A stretch of 64,000 nt of DNA from Shimia ponticola (GCF_007995215.1 NZ_VCDK01000006.1:558001-622000), one strand, 5' to 3'. Shown: positions 1 to 9,036, counted from the stretch's first letter. The notes: generated from the letters alone by a model not told the origin. A program made the numbers and translations.

Positions 1-2
1 AA

Positions 3-659
3 TTAGAGCTGCGTGCTAAAAGCGATGGCGATGGCGGCAAAGAAACAAGCCGACGCGGACAGGACAAAGCCATGCCAGATGGCGATGTAATAGCGCAGCG
101 TTTCCCAGTGGATAAACACAGCACCCACCGAATAGAGCAGCCCGCCGCCGATAATCAGGCCCAGCGATAGCGATGGCACGGTCATTGCCAGCGGCCAGAT
201 CAGCGCCACGCTGGCCCATCCCAGCGCAAGATAGAGAAAAGTCGAGAGGATGCCGGGCTTTAACCAGCGCATCAGCTTGCCAATGGCTCCGGCCACGGCA
301 ACGGTCCAGACCACGGCCAAAACGACATAGGCATACCCTGTGCCAATCAGTACGACGAGCGGCGTATAGGTACCTGCGATTTTCAGGTAGATCGAGGCGT
401 GGTCGATGCGTTGCAGCCAAGGACGCACATCATCCCACGGCGTCATGTGAAACAGCGCAGAGGCCACAAAGGTCAGTAGGGCCGCGCCGACATAGACGCT
501 GATCGCCACCAGTTCCCCGCTGTCCTCAGAGGTTTGCATGAAATGAGCGGCCTGCACGATCAACACTGTTCCCGCAATGATCGTGGCTGCGATGCCAAGG
601 ATGTGGATCGCGCCGTCTGCAAGCCGCTCGGGCCGTGAGTAGAGGTACGCCATAGCCAC
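3..659 (-). CDS. Hemolysin III family (TrhA/YqfA-like) membrane protein
   Basis: A 218-residue polytopic membrane protein with about seven hydrophobic segments. It fits the hemolysin III / PAQR-like family: an early histidine in the first helix region (GAIHILG), SALFHM in the third, DHASIY in the next loop, and a late HWETLRYY...IWHGFVL block. These scattered His/Asp residues are the family's presumed metal site. Bacterial TrhA proteins are linked to membrane lipid homeostasis; the haemolysin name is historical. The stop lies only two bases from the window edge, so the gene is complete but its downstream context is unseen. Confidence 0.88.
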   Translation of the reverse strand: MAMAYLYSRPERLADGAIHILGIAATIIAGTVLIVQAAHFMQTSEDSGELVAISVYVGAALLTFVASALFHMTPWDDVRPWLQRIDHASIYLKIAGTYTPLVVLIGTGYAYVVLAVVWTVAVAGAIGKLMRWLKPGILSTFLYLALGWASVALIWPLAMTVPSLSLGLIIGGGLLYSVGAVFIHWETLRYYIAIWHGFVLSASACFFAAIAIAFSTQL

Positions 660-837
660 GAATATAGCGCAAAATTGGTTAATACCTAATGGAGCGCGCG
701 GTCACGTTCCCGCGCACAGGCTGTGATCCGCCAAAATCCGCGTGGGAGCGTCGGTGCTTTGCCCCAGTTTCGCCACAATTGATTCACATTTGCACCGCAA
801 TGCAGACCTACCTCTGACACCAAACCGGAGGCAGAAA

Positions 838-1122
838 ATGTCCCGCCTGGCACGAGCAGCAATTGGCATCATTTTGGTAGGTCAGCCCGTTTTCGCGGGC
901 GAGGTCTATGTGGACCCTAATGCACGTCTTTTGGCGTGCTATCAGGAGGTTGTGAAACCTGCTGAGTACTACGTGACCAAAGAGATCATCAAACCAGCCG
1001 AGAAGAAGTACATCCGTCGGAACAACCGTGTTGAGCTGATTGAGAACCCGGCCGTGTTCAAGGAAAACCGGACGCTGAAATCGCCTCGTGCGATCGTGCT
1101 TCAGGAGATCCCCTGCGACTAG
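838..1122 (+). CDS. Small secreted protein, paralogue of the gene at 1418
   Basis: A 94-residue protein with a signal peptide (residues 1-20, ending PVFA|GE) and a cysteine near each end of the mature chain (C34, C93). I start it at the ATG at 838 because a GGAGG ribosome site lies eight bases upstream; a longer in-frame reading from 742 has no such support. From C34 to C93 it aligns without a gap to C29-C88 of the next gene. Shared residues include CY, PAEY, TK, PA, FKE, TL, P and the last Cys. I do not recognise the family. A disulfide-closed periplasmic or secreted protein is inferred. Confidence 0.75.
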   Translation: MSRLARAAIGIILVGQPVFAGEVYVDPNARLLACYQEVVKPAEYYVTKEIIKPAEKKYIRRNNRVELIENPAVFKENRTLKSPRAIVLQEIPCD

Positions 1123-1417
1123 GCAGGTGTTTGCCACATGCGCACGATTTTGTTGACCAAGCGTCAGGCTGAGTCGGCTTCGATTCGTAGTTCGTCGAAA
1201 AACAATTTTCAGGCTGCAATATTCTTTGTTTCGTCGTGGTTAACGGTCCCTGTGGACAATTCTGTTGCTATTTCGTCACGTGAATTTGAGAAGTGTTGAA
1301 AATCAATGTGTTAGCTGGCGTCGTTGATTTTGGTAACTCTGGTGAGCGCTTTTCCACTGAGCGAAAAACCGCGCGGCGCAGTAAAAAGAAACTCCATTGA
1401 AAACTGGGAGTTAACTC

Positions 1418-1690
1418 ATGTTCAAAACTATCACTGCCGCTGCAGCTGTGGTCGTTGCCTTTGCTGCCCCTGCCGCAGCTTGGGAAGGCCACGTCATCAA
1501 GTGCTACGACAAAATCTGGGTGCCTGCTGAATACAAGACCACCAAGATCCCACACACGAAAGCTGTGACCAAGTGGGAGCACTGCGGCGACCAACTGTGC
1601 GAAGTGCACTACCCTGCAATGTTCAAAGAAATGAAGACGCTGGTCACTCCTGGCCACTACGTCAAGCGCGAAGCTGCTTGCCGCAACTAA
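1418..1690 (+). CDS. Small secreted cysteine-containing protein, paralogue of the gene at 838
   Basis: A 90-residue protein with an alanine-rich signal peptide (residues 1-21) and a mature chain rich in Lys, Tyr, His and Cys. GGGAG precedes the ATG. Cysteines are at 29, 48, 53 and 88; the outer pair matches the two cysteines of the neighbouring paralogue, and the inner pair is unique to this copy and could form a second disulfide. The gene has its own 295-bp upstream region and its own terminator, so it is probably transcribed separately from its paralogue. Function unknown. Confidence 0.78.
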   Translation: MFKTITAAAAVVVAFAAPAAAWEGHVIKCYDKIWVPAEYKTTKIPHTKAVTKWEHCGDQLCEVHYPAMFKEMKTLVTPGHYVKREAACRN

Positions 1691-1712
1691 TTGCGTCGAT
1701 TTAAGCGATTAT

Positions 1713-1749
1713 GAGAGGCGTGCCTGCGAGGGCGCGCCTCTCAACTTTT
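1713..1749 (+). terminator. Rho-independent terminator after the secreted-protein gene
   Basis: A 12-bp stem (1713-1724 with 1731-1742, one G-T wobble) closes a six-base loop and is followed by AACTTTTG. It lies 22 bases after the stop at 1690. Confidence 0.75.
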
Positions 1750-1927
1750 GTGGGTTTCGCAGCACAAGATGAAACGTTTGTCCGTTTCAAGGTCCATCCG
1801 GTCGAAATCCATTGTGCGTTTGCGCATCTTATCCCAACCTGTGGCCATGCTAAGCGCATGAAAATATTGCCCTAGGGCGTGGCTTGAGGGTGAGGCGACG
1901 GCAGCTGTTGGGGAGGTGGGCGTCCAA

Positions 1928-2452
1928 ATGCAATTGATCTATCGATATCTGCTGCTGTTCGGCGCGTTGGCATTGGTGCCGGGTTTGGCGGATGCGCGCG
2001 CGCTTTATCAAATCTCACAGCCCAAGTTTGGGTGTTTCGTTCACACCGCTTCGGAATACAGGGTCGATTGCGAAACGACACCCGGCGGCACGCTGAGCCG
2101 GAGCGAGCTGAACCGGAACGTTCATGCCTATGTGGTCATCCTTGGCGGTGCCCCCGCGATCGAGTTTTTGGAAGAGAACGGCTATCTGCGCATGGATGTC
2201 ACGTTCTGGCTGGATGGCCGCCGTTACGACACGGTGGATTTCGGGATCAAGCCGAACGATTGGCTGAACAAGCGTGGCGGGATCATGCACGAATTTCAGC
2301 GCGACGGGTTCTTTACGTGGCGCGTGCGTATTCTGACGCAAAAGACATGGGGCGAAGAGCTGGAACTGGTGTTCGAAGATGAACGCGGCCAGCGCGTCGC
2401 GCCTCTTGGCGTCGTCAAAAGCTATTCCGCCGTCATCAACTTTGAGGACTAA
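1928..2452 (+). CDS. Secreted protein of unknown function
   Basis: A 174-residue protein with an N-terminal signal peptide (hydrophobic to about residue 20, ending ADARA). The mature part is about 150 residues, rich in beta-prone and aromatic stretches such as VTFWLDGRRYDTVDFGI and FFTWRVRIL, with two cysteines (CFVH and DCET). I prefer the ATG at 1928 over the GTG at 1916, because GGAGG at 1911-1915 is a usable distance from 1928 and touches 1916. Its stop is two bases before the ATG at 2455, so it may be translationally linked to the next frame. Family not recognised. Confidence 0.7.
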   Translation: MQLIYRYLLLFGALALVPGLADARALYQISQPKFGCFVHTASEYRVDCETTPGGTLSRSELNRNVHAYVVILGGAPAIEFLEENGYLRMDVTFWLDGRRYDTVDFGIKPNDWLNKRGGIMHEFQRDGFFTWRVRILTQKTWGEELELVFEDERGQRVAPLGVVKSYSAVINFED

Positions 2453-2550
2453 ACATGAGCTAGGACAAAATTCGCTCGGCGCAACTTCAGATCGACACGC
2501 TTCTGGGCCAGCAGGATCTGCCAGCCGAGCAACGCAGGGCGCTGGAAGGG

Positions 2551-2778
2551 GTGCGTGCCGATCTGGTGACGCCGTTGCAGACGGATGTGTGGATCTACCG
2601 CGCCGTGGTCGTGATGCTGGGCATCACGGTCCTCATGACGGTTGCAGGCGGCATCTACCTTGAATTTTTTGGGCAGGGCGATGACGCGATTGAACTGCCG
2701 CAGGGTGTCGTCTCGATCGGGTCTGCGGCCATCGGCGCGCTTGCTGGACTGCTCGCCCCGTCGCCCGGAGGTGACTAG
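2551..2778 (+). CDS. Small membrane protein, possibly interrupted by an early amber codon
   Basis: The undisturbed part is 75 residues from a GTG at 2551 and holds one or two membrane segments (VVVMLGITVLMTVAGG and a Gly/Ala-rich C-terminus). The same frame is open back to 2464 and looks coding (a hydrophilic helix with LLGQQDLPAEQRRALEGV). In frame upstream is ATG-AGC-TAG at 2455-2463, with GAGG before the ATG. The natural start is therefore probably 2455, cut at codon 3 by TAG. Either the gene now uses an internal start, the base call is wrong, or it is a fresh pseudogene. Function unknown. Confidence 0.55.
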   Translation: MRADLVTPLQTDVWIYRAVVVMLGITVLMTVAGGIYLEFFGQGDDAIELPQGVVSIGSAAIGALAGLLAPSPGGD

Positions 2779-3155
2779 GTCGCCGTTGCAGCTCGCGCCT
2801 TGCGCCGCAGATGCCAACGGTAGATCACAGGCGCGAGCACGTAATCATAGGCGAGACTTGCAAGCTGTTTCAGGCCCGGCAACGCAACGACCCGCGCCAA
2901 CCATTTGTAACGCGGCATCTGCCGCCAAAGCTCGATGAACGCCGGGATACCCGACAGCAATTCGCCGTCGTGCAACACGTAAAGCCGCCTCGCCGCCGTA
3001 TCCGCATCAATCCCCCACGCATCGCGGGCATCCGTGTTCAAATCATCAAACCGGATCGGCAGCCCGTTCTTGCGTGCATAATCTGCATAGTGGTTAATCT
3101 CCCACGAGCAGACGGGGCACTCGTCGTTGAAGAGGACTTTGGTTTCGTTGGTCAT
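2775..3155 (-). CDS. DCC-family thiol-disulfide oxidoreductase (DUF393)
   Basis: A 126-residue protein beginning VLFNDECPVCSWE, the YuxK/DUF393 'DCC' signature: a D/E-C-x-x-C motif straight after the first beta strand, as in thioredoxin-like proteins. The tail (LASLAYDYVLAPVIYRWH) is also typical. The ATG at 3155 is chosen because the motif then falls at the family's usual place near residue 13. It lies downstream of rimO on the same strand and converges with the small membrane protein, overlapping its end by four bases. Redox partner unknown. Confidence 0.85.
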   Translation of the reverse strand: MTNETKVLFNDECPVCSWEINHYADYARKNGLPIRFDDLNTDARDAWGIDADTAARRLYVLHDGELLSGIPAFIELWRQMPRYKWLARVVALPGLKQLASLAYDYVLAPVIYRWHLRRKARAATAT

Positions 3156-3222
3156 GCCATAAACATGGGCTTCTTGCCTGTGTTGGACAGTGGCCGGTTG
3201 TCGCGCCTTTGGCTGTGTCGTA

Positions 3223-3242
3223 GCGAGGGGCCAGCCCCTCGC
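3223..3242. other. Perfect GC-rich palindrome between rimO and the DCC gene
   Basis: GCGAGGGGC and its exact complement are separated by only two bases. It sits in the 117-bp gap after rimO. There is no following T-run, so a terminator role is uncertain. Confidence 0.4.
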
Positions 3243-3272
3243 CGCTCCCCGAAGTTTTTGGAGCAAGAAGAT

Positions 3273-4661
3273 TTAGGGCAAGCGCCCCCACAAATCATAC
3301 TCGCCCGCCTCGTCGACTTCGACGCTCACAATCTGTCCGACTTTCAAACTCTCGGTGTCCTCATCAATAAAGAGGTTTCCGTCGATCTCGGGCGCGTCTG
3401 CCTTCGTGCGGCAGGTGGCGATGCCGTCTTCGTCGATGTCGTCAATGATGACGTCCATGGTCTGGCCGACCTTGGCGGCGAGTTTGGCTTCAGAGATGGC
3501 TTGCGCCTTTTCCATGAAGCGATCCCAGCGGTCTTGTTTGACCTCAGCAGGCACATGGTCCGGCAGTGCGTTGGAGCGCGCGCCGTCGACGTTTTCGTAT
3601 TGAAAGCATCCGACGCGGTCGAGTTGGGCCTCGTCCAGCCAGTCGAGCAGGGTCTGGAACTCGTCCTCGGTTTCACCGGGATACCCCACGATGAAGGTTG
3701 AGCGTAGTGTAATGTCCGGGCAGATACCGCGCCATTCGGCGATGCGGTCCAGCGTGCGTTCAGCGGCGGCAGGCCGGGCCATGCGGCGGAGTGTGTCGGG
3801 ATGGGCGTGCTGGAACGGGATGTCGAGGTATGGCAGCACTTTGCCGTCGGCCATCAGCGGGATGACCTCACGCACATGCGGGTAGGGATAGACGTAGTGC
3901 AGGCGCACCCAAATCTCACCCGGGGCGCCCAAGCTACCCAGATCGCGGGCCAGATCGGCGAAGTGGGCGCGATGACCACGCTCTTCGGCATGTTTGATGT
4001 CGATGCCGTAGGCGGAGGTGTCCTGACTGATGACCAACAGTTCCTTCACGCCTGCCTCAACCAGTTTCTCCGCTTCGCGCATCACCGCATGGGCCGGGCG
4101 GCTGACCAGACGACCGCGCATGTCCGGGATGATGCAGAATTTGCACTTGTGGTTACAGCCTTCGGAAATTTTCAGATAGCTGTAGTGGCGCGGGGTCAGC
4201 TTGATGCCCGACGCGGGCAGCAGGTCCACGAACGGGTCGGGGCTGGGCGGGACAGCCGCATGTACAGCGTCGAGCACTTGTTCGTATTGATGCGGGCCTG
4301 TCACGGCCAGCACCTTGGGATGCGCGCCGGTGATATAGTCAGGCTCTGCCCCCAGACATCCCGTCACGATCACCCGGCCATTGGCGGTCAGCGCCTCTCC
4401 AATGGCGTCGAGGCTTTCAGCCTTGGCCGAGTCCAGAAAGCCGCAGGTGTTAACGATCACTGCATCCGCGCCGTCGTAATCGGGGCTGATCTGATAGCCC
4501 TCACTCCGCAGCCGCGTGAGGATCCGTTCGCTGTCCACGAGCGCCTTGGGGCAGCCCAACGAGACCATGCCGATGGTCGGCTGGCCGGGGCGGCGCGGGG
4601 CAGGGGACAGCCGTGCCGAAGGTGCAAGATCAGGGCGCAGGTTAGGAGGGTTTTGAGCCAT
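3273..4661 (-). CDS. rimO: Ribosomal protein S12 methylthiotransferase RimO
   Basis: A 462-residue radical-SAM enzyme that methylthiolates an aspartate of ribosomal protein S12. The N-terminal UPF0004 domain has its three cluster cysteines at C37 ([12 protein letters not shown]), C73 (NTCGF) and C102 (TGCLG). The radical-SAM motif CNHKCKFC has C169, C173 and C176, followed by IIPDMRG, the RimO-type reading of this motif. A TRAM domain ends the protein ([26 protein letters not shown]...). The first 28 residues are a Pro-rich extension. Divergent from the AsmA gene, with about 95 bp shared upstream DNA. Confidence 0.97.
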   Translation of the reverse strand: MAQNPPNLRPDLAPSARLSPAPRRPGQPTIGMVSLGCPKALVDSERILTRLRSEGYQISPDYDGADAVIVNTCGFLDSAKAESLDAIGEALTANGRVIVTGCLGAEPDYITGAHPKVLAVTGPHQYEQVLDAVHAAVPPSPDPFVDLLPASGIKLTPRHYSYLKISEGCNHKCKFCIIPDMRGRLVSRPAHAVMREAEKLVEAGVKELLVISQDTSAYGIDIKHAEERGHRAHFADLARDLGSLGAPGEIWVRLHYVYPYPHVREVIPLMADGKVLPYLDIPFQHAHPDTLRRMARPAAAERTLDRIAEWRGICPDITLRSTFIVGYPGETEDEFQTLLDWLDEAQLDRVGCFQYENVDGARSNALPDHVPAEVKQDRWDRFMEKAQAISEAKLAAKVGQTMDVIIDDIDEDGIATCRTKADAPEIDGNLFIDEDTESLKVGQIVSVEVDEAGEYDLWGRLP

Positions 4662-4756
4662 GTTCGGCCTATATCACGTTGGACGAGACGTGAAAGAGGC
4701 GGGCTGCGTTGCGTGACGTCTCAAGGCGCGCTAGTCGAGCTGCAAAGGAGAAACCC

Positions 4757-6706
4757 ATGGTGCGTTTTCTGGTCCGTTTGATCGTTTTGGTTGTTGTTAT
4801 GTGTGCCGTTCTGGTCGGGGGGCTTTTTGCCTTGCCCGGTGATCGGCTCGCGCGGATCGCGGGGGATCAGGTGACCGCCGTGCTGGGACGAGATGTCATT
4901 CTGTCGGGTGATGTGCGGCCTCAGATCTTTCCAAACCTTGGGGTGCGGACGGGGGCATTTTCGGTTGCAGGCTTCGAAGGCGGGGCACCGTTGATCGAAG
5001 GAGAAAGCCTGTCAGTTGCCGTCGATTTGCAGGCTTTGCTGTCGCGCGAGGTGCAGGTGCGCGAGGTGACGCTGATCGACCCGGTTCTGATTTTGGAACA
5101 GCGCGCGGATGGGACGGCAAACTGGAGTTTTGGCGGCTCGGATGCCGGGGCAGACGCCTCTGGCGGCGCCTCTTTGACCGATTTGTCGATTGAGGCGTTG
5201 TCGATCCAGAACGGGACCGTGCGCTACAGCGACGGGTCCGGCATGGCATATGCCGTTGAGGCCCTGAACCTGACAGCTGCGCTGCCCAATCTGGACGCCG
5301 CACTGAACGTGGTTGCCGATCTGCGGTTGAATGGCCAGTCCGTTGATGTAACCGCCGACGTCACTCCAGTGCGTGGATTGCTCGAAGGGTTGCCGGTTAC
5401 GGTTGCGCTGGATGCTAGCATTGGCGGCAATACGGTGCGCTATGGCGGGAGCCTGTCGCCCGAGGGTGCCTTGGCGGGCGATATCACAGCGGTTCTGCCG
5501 AACCCCACGCAACTGGCGGCACTTGCCGGTGCAGATGCGGCGGTGCCGGCAGAGTTCCTGCCGATTGAGGTTGCAGGGGCGTTGGAGGCCACGTCTGAGC
5601 GGATAGCGTTGAACGGTGGAACCTATCGTCTGGGTGTGAACCGTCTGACCGGACCCGCCTCGGTTCGGTTAGAGGACGTGCCGTTCGTGTCCGCCAATCT
5701 GAGTGCAGGGGCGTTGGACCTGTCGTTCCTGTCTGCTGAGGAAGGCAGCGCCTCGGAGCCTGCTTCTGGGTCAGGGTGGTCGCAGGACCCGATTGATGCC
5801 AGCGCCCTGTCTGCGCTGAATGCCGACGTGCAGATTGCGGCGCAGGGGCTGAACCTTGGGGCCACCCAGATGACCGATGCGGCGCTATCCCTGACAGTGG
5901 ACAATGCCCGTGTGGTGGCCGAAATCACCCGTGCGCAGGCGTTTGGCGGCGCGCTGACCGGGCGGTTTGTTGTCAATAATCGCAATGGGTTGAGTGTAGG
6001 TGGCGCAATGGATGGGCGCACCGTGGCCATTCAGGCGCTGTTGACCGACCTTGCGGGGTTCGAGCGGATGCGCGGTGTGGGCAATGCGCAGCTGAGTTTC
6101 CTCGGCGTAGGCGGCAATTTGGACCAAATCATGCGGAGCCTGTCGGGCGACGGGCGCCTTGATATCGGCGCGGGCGAGATCACGGGATTTGACCTAGCCG
6201 CGTTGTTTCAAGGCCAAGAGGCGGTGAGCGACGCGGCCACGACGATCTTTCGCTCCCTTGGGGCGTCGTTTGCCATCGAGAACGGCGTGTTGCGCAACAG
6301 CGATTTGGATGTGCAGGCTCAGATTTTCACGGCCAAAGGGGAAGGGTCGATTGATCTGGGGCGGCAGCGGATGGACTATGTGATCGTCCCGCGTGTCGCG
6401 ATCGAAGGGCAAGGCGGCATCGCGATCCCGGTCCGGTTCGAAGGCCCTTGGGCCAGCCCGCGCATTTACCCCGACCTTGAATACGCCGCGCAAGAACGCC
6501 TGCGGCTTGAGACGGAAAAGCTGGAGGCCGAAGCCAAGGCCCGGCTTGAGGCCGAAAAGGCCAAACTGGAAGAGCGGCTGAAGCAAGAAGAAGCAAAGCT
6601 GGAACAGCGCCTGAAAGAGGAACAGAACCGCATCGAGGATGAGGTGAAGGACAAGCTAGAGGACGAGCTGCGCAAGGGGCTCGGCGGGCTGCTGGGCCGG
6701 AATTAG
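4757..6706 (+). CDS. AsmA family envelope protein
   Basis: A 649-residue protein with an N-terminal membrane anchor (LVRLIVLVVVMCAVLVGGLFAL) followed by the AsmA-type start of a long periplasmic region (GDRLARIAGDQVTAVLGRDVILSGDV). The C-terminal AsmA-like block covers roughly residues 430-590. The end is a highly charged coiled coil (about 590-640: repeated LEAE, KLEERLKQEE, KDKLEDELRKG). AsmA proteins resemble bridge-like lipid transfer proteins of the envelope. The start at 4757 is fixed by AAAGGAG upstream. Its stop codon overlaps the stop of the convergent gene at 6703. Confidence 0.88.
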   Translation: MVRFLVRLIVLVVVMCAVLVGGLFALPGDRLARIAGDQVTAVLGRDVILSGDVRPQIFPNLGVRTGAFSVAGFEGGAPLIEGESLSVAVDLQALLSREVQVREVTLIDPVLILEQRADGTANWSFGGSDAGADASGGASLTDLSIEALSIQNGTVRYSDGSGMAYAVEALNLTAALPNLDAALNVVADLRLNGQSVDVTADVTPVRGLLEGLPVTVALDASIGGNTVRYGGSLSPEGALAGDITAVLPNPTQLAALAGADAAVPAEFLPIEVAGALEATSERIALNGGTYRLGVNRLTGPASVRLEDVPFVSANLSAGALDLSFLSAEEGSASEPASGSGWSQDPIDASALSALNADVQIAAQGLNLGATQMTDAALSLTVDNARVVAEITRAQAFGGALTGRFVVNNRNGLSVGGAMDGRTVAIQALLTDLAGFERMRGVGNAQLSFLGVGGNLDQIMRSLSGDGRLDIGAGEITGFDLAALFQGQEAVSDAATTIFRSLGASFAIENGVLRNSDLDVQAQIFTAKGEGSIDLGRQRMDYVIVPRVAIEGQGGIAIPVRFEGPWASPRIYPDLEYAAQERLRLETEKLEAEAKARLEAEKAKLEERLKQEEAKLEQRLKEEQNRIEDEVKDKLEDELRKGLGGLLGRN

Positions 6707-8232
6707 GGTGTGACAGCACCGATCAGGATCGCATAGGCGCGGAAGGCGGCGATTATGGCCTCTATGACCGCACCGTGGTTCATCGTGGCGATGGCATAGA
6801 GCAGGGCGACAACGGCCCAACCCGCGCAGGACCACAGCGCGCAGTAGGCCGCAACGCCCCACGCCCGGTCGGTTTCGACGTCAGAAGATAGCAAATTCAC
6901 CAGCCTGGTGCGCAGCCAGAGAGGTTGCTGAAACCCAATGGCCCCAAGTGCGATGATGGCGTGGAGCGCGGTTGGAATGAGCGTGGTAAGCAGCATGAAC
7001 CCAAGCCATGAATAGGCACCCGGGTTGCTGACAAGCCCGTCAAAGAGAGTTTGCATGTCGAAGATGGGCGTGCCGTCTGAGAAGGTCACAAGGTGAAAAT
7101 AGGTAATTGCGCCGCAGCCTAATAGGGCGAAGATCGCGGCACCGCCGATGATGTCCAGCGTTGCGCGCCAAGGGCCGAGATTGGTGAGGCCTTGACGAAG
7201 CAGGAAGCGGGTGAGGCCGACGGAGGCGAAGTCAGCCAGTGTGTTCATGAGGGGGAGGAGGCCGAGCATGATCAGGGGATAGGCCTGCTCAGCGGGACTG
7301 CTGGACGGCGGGTTGAACATCATGACGGTAGCAGAGATTGCGAGGAATGCATTATAAAGGGCCACCAAAGGCCATGTGCTGTCGGTGCGCTCTGCCATGC
7401 GCTTTGCCCACAATGCGGCTGCGGCTGCGCCTGCGCCTGCAGCTACCAACACGGCTGCGAATGCGGCTGCGGCGGCGCCTGCGGCTGCGAATGCAGCTGC
7501 GGTTGCGGCTGCGAATGCGGCTGCGGCTGCGGTTGCGGCTACGAAAGCGGCTACGAATGCGGTTGCGGTTGTGGCTGCGGCTGCGGCTGCGGTTACGGTT
7601 ACGGCTACGAATGCGAATGCGAATGCGATGTCTTGCGGAATGCCCAACCAATCCGCGAAAAGGACTGCGCCCAATAAAATCACGACTGCGAACACAAACG
7701 ATGGCAGGCGCAGCCATGATTTTGATACCTCGGAAGCCAAGAACAAAGCGCTAGTAACCGCTAGAAGTGCCCCGATTTTCAGCCGCTGCATCTCAGAGCC
7801 CTGGGCGAGGACCTCTTGCGCGCCGAAGGTGATCGCACTGCCCGATACCCATTGAGCAATGGCGGACAAAACCGGATAGGCAAACGCCGAGATTGCTATC
7901 ACCTGAAACAACCCGGGCGACCAAGCCACCTGCGCGGCGCCCAATCTCTTTTCGCCCTCGGGCGTCAGCCGACGGTCGATCCCGTTCAAAATCGGCTCAA
8001 TCACCTTGCGATAGCGGTCATGCGGTTTGTTCTGGATCAGCCGCCCGATATGGCGTTTGCGTTGGTCGGTCTGCGCATCCAGATGCAATTTGCCCATCGG
8101 TGACACTTGCCAGAGCACGACAAAGAGCACGGGTCCAAAGGTGATAACCCAATGCCCATCGGCCAACAAAACCTCAAACAATTTGACCAGTATTTCCAAA
8201 ACCCTGCCCTGCACCGACCCTCGTTTTGCCAC
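6703..8232 (-). CDS. Polytopic membrane protein with an alanine-rich low-complexity segment
   Basis: A 509-residue membrane protein of no family I recognise. Hydrophobic segments near residues 28-45, 105-125, 153-195 and 285-500 flank a stretch (residues 203-274) made almost wholly of Ala with some Phe, Val, Thr and Gly. That stretch is encoded by hexamer-based simple-sequence DNA at about 7410-7625. The reading frame runs cleanly through it and both flanks look coding, so I take the minus frame as real. The start is a GTG with weak ribosome-site support. The repeat length could vary in frame. Confidence 0.7.
   Translation of the reverse strand: MAKRGSVQGRVLEILVKLFEVLLADGHWVITFGPVLFVVLWQVSPMGKLHLDAQTDQRKRHIGRLIQNKPHDRYRKVIEPILNGIDRRLTPEGEKRLGAAQVAWSPGLFQVIAISAFAYPVLSAIAQWVSGSAITFGAQEVLAQGSEMQRLKIGALLAVTSALFLASEVSKSWLRLPSFVFAVVILLGAVLFADWLGIPQDIAFAFAFVAVTVTAAAAAATTATAFVAAFVAATAAAAAFAAATAAAFAAAGAAAAAFAAVLVAAGAGAAAAALWAKRMAERTDSTWPLVALYNAFLAISATVMMFNPPSSSPAEQAYPLIMLGLLPLMNTLADFASVGLTRFLLRQGLTNLGPWRATLDIIGGAAIFALLGCGAITYFHLVTFSDGTPIFDMQTLFDGLVSNPGAYSWLGFMLLTTLIPTALHAIIALGAIGFQQPLWLRTRLVNLLSSDVETDRAWGVAAYCALWSCAGWAVVALLYAIATMNHGAVIEAIIAAFRAYAILIGAVTP
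7410..7625. repeat. Hexamer-based simple-sequence tract inside a membrane-protein gene
   Basis: On the plus strand the DNA reads as runs of six-base units of the form GCG-NNT (GCGGCT, GCGAAT, GCGGTT). Because the unit is two codons long, gain or loss of units keeps the frame. All plus-strand frames are also open here simply because the tract lacks stops. Confidence 0.8.
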
Positions 8233-8270
8233 CTTAGGGTTGTGCGGCGGGCGTGCAAGGCAAAGAAAAA

Positions 8271-8288
8271 GCCGGGCAAAAGCCCGGC
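8271..8288 (-). terminator. Rho-independent terminator of gcrA
   Basis: Perfect 7-bp GC stem (GCCGGGC/GCCCGGC) with a four-base loop. On the minus strand it is followed by TTTTTCTTTG. It lies 29 bases after the gcrA stop. Confidence 0.85.
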
Positions 8289-8316
8289 CTATATTTGTTT
8301 TAAGGGACGCTTGGCT

Positions 8317-8868
8317 TTACCGCCGACGATCTCGACGCGAGCTCATGGGCTGGAACGCCACACCGACATGCGCTTCACAGTATGGCTTGCCGGATTGGAC
8401 GGGCAGGCCGCAGAACCAGAAGTCTTCGGTGGCGGGGTCGCCAATCGGCCATTTGCAGGTCCGTTCTGTCAGTTCCATCAGCTTGAGCTTCTTGGCCCCT
8501 TTTTCAACCTCGTTCACCTTGGCCAGCGCCTCTGGGCTGATCTCATTGGCGGATGGCTGCGGTGGCAGGGGTTGGCCCGCTGGAATGATCTTGCGCACGG
8601 CCGGGATCGGTGTCGCGGGCGGCGTTGCGCTTTCGGTCTTTGGCTCCGGCTTTGGCTCGACCTTGGGTTTGGCCTCTGCCTTGGGCTTTTCCTTGGCGGC
8701 GGGTTTCGACGCCGTTGTCCCGGCACGGTTCGACAGACCCAGGCGGTGGACCTTGCCGATCACCGCGTTGCGGGTCACGCCACCCAACTCCTTGGCGATG
8801 ACAGAGGCGGATTGGCCTTCGCCCCACATCTTCTTCAGGATTTCAACGCGTTCGTCAGTCCAGGACAT
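8317..8868 (-). CDS. gcrA: GcrA family cell-cycle regulator
   Basis: A 183-residue alphaproteobacterial transcription factor that works with sigma-70 and CcrM methylation. The N-terminus MSWTDERVEILKKMW...SASVIAKELGG-VTRNAVIGKVHRLGLSNR is the diagnostic GcrA helix-turn-helix domain. A Lys/Pro/Glu-rich linker (about residues 50-110) leads to the C-terminal sigma-binding part with CKWPIGDP, FCGLP and PYCEAH. I start at 8868 because this puts MSW at the N-terminus as in the family; the open frame extends 23 codons further without support. Neighbourhood with argD is common in Rhodobacterales. Confidence 0.95.
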   Translation of the reverse strand: MSWTDERVEILKKMWGEGQSASVIAKELGGVTRNAVIGKVHRLGLSNRAGTTASKPAAKEKPKAEAKPKVEPKPEPKTESATPPATPIPAVRKIIPAGQPLPPQPSANEISPEALAKVNEVEKGAKKLKLMELTERTCKWPIGDPATEDFWFCGLPVQSGKPYCEAHVGVAFQPMSSRRDRRR

Positions 8869-9036
8869 CCAGTGGCCTCCAGGCGGGACAGCATCCTTGC
8901 GATGCAGACCCGGTTTGTGAAACAGAGCATTAAACAAGCAGGGCAGACCCTTGGCCTGCCCGCGCTAGCGCCTTACTTTAGGCCTTCGCACAGCCAAGAA
9001 CAACCGGGGGCAGCGGATTTGCGACAGGAAAATCAG

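Noticed and set aside
2811-4781. Long plus-strand frames opposite rimO and the DCC gene
   Set aside because: rimO has all its iron-sulfur cysteines on the minus strand; the plus frames are its shadows.
7410-7625. Possible CRISPR array
   Set aside because: The repeats are contiguous hexamers without spacers. No CRISPR-like repeat-spacer pattern was seen anywhere in the window.
7192-7855. Several plus-strand frames through the alanine-rich tract, one Cys/Gly-rich, one Arg/Leu-rich
   Set aside because: The repeat lacks stops in every frame, so open frames are expected. Only the minus frame continues into normal coding sequence on both sides.
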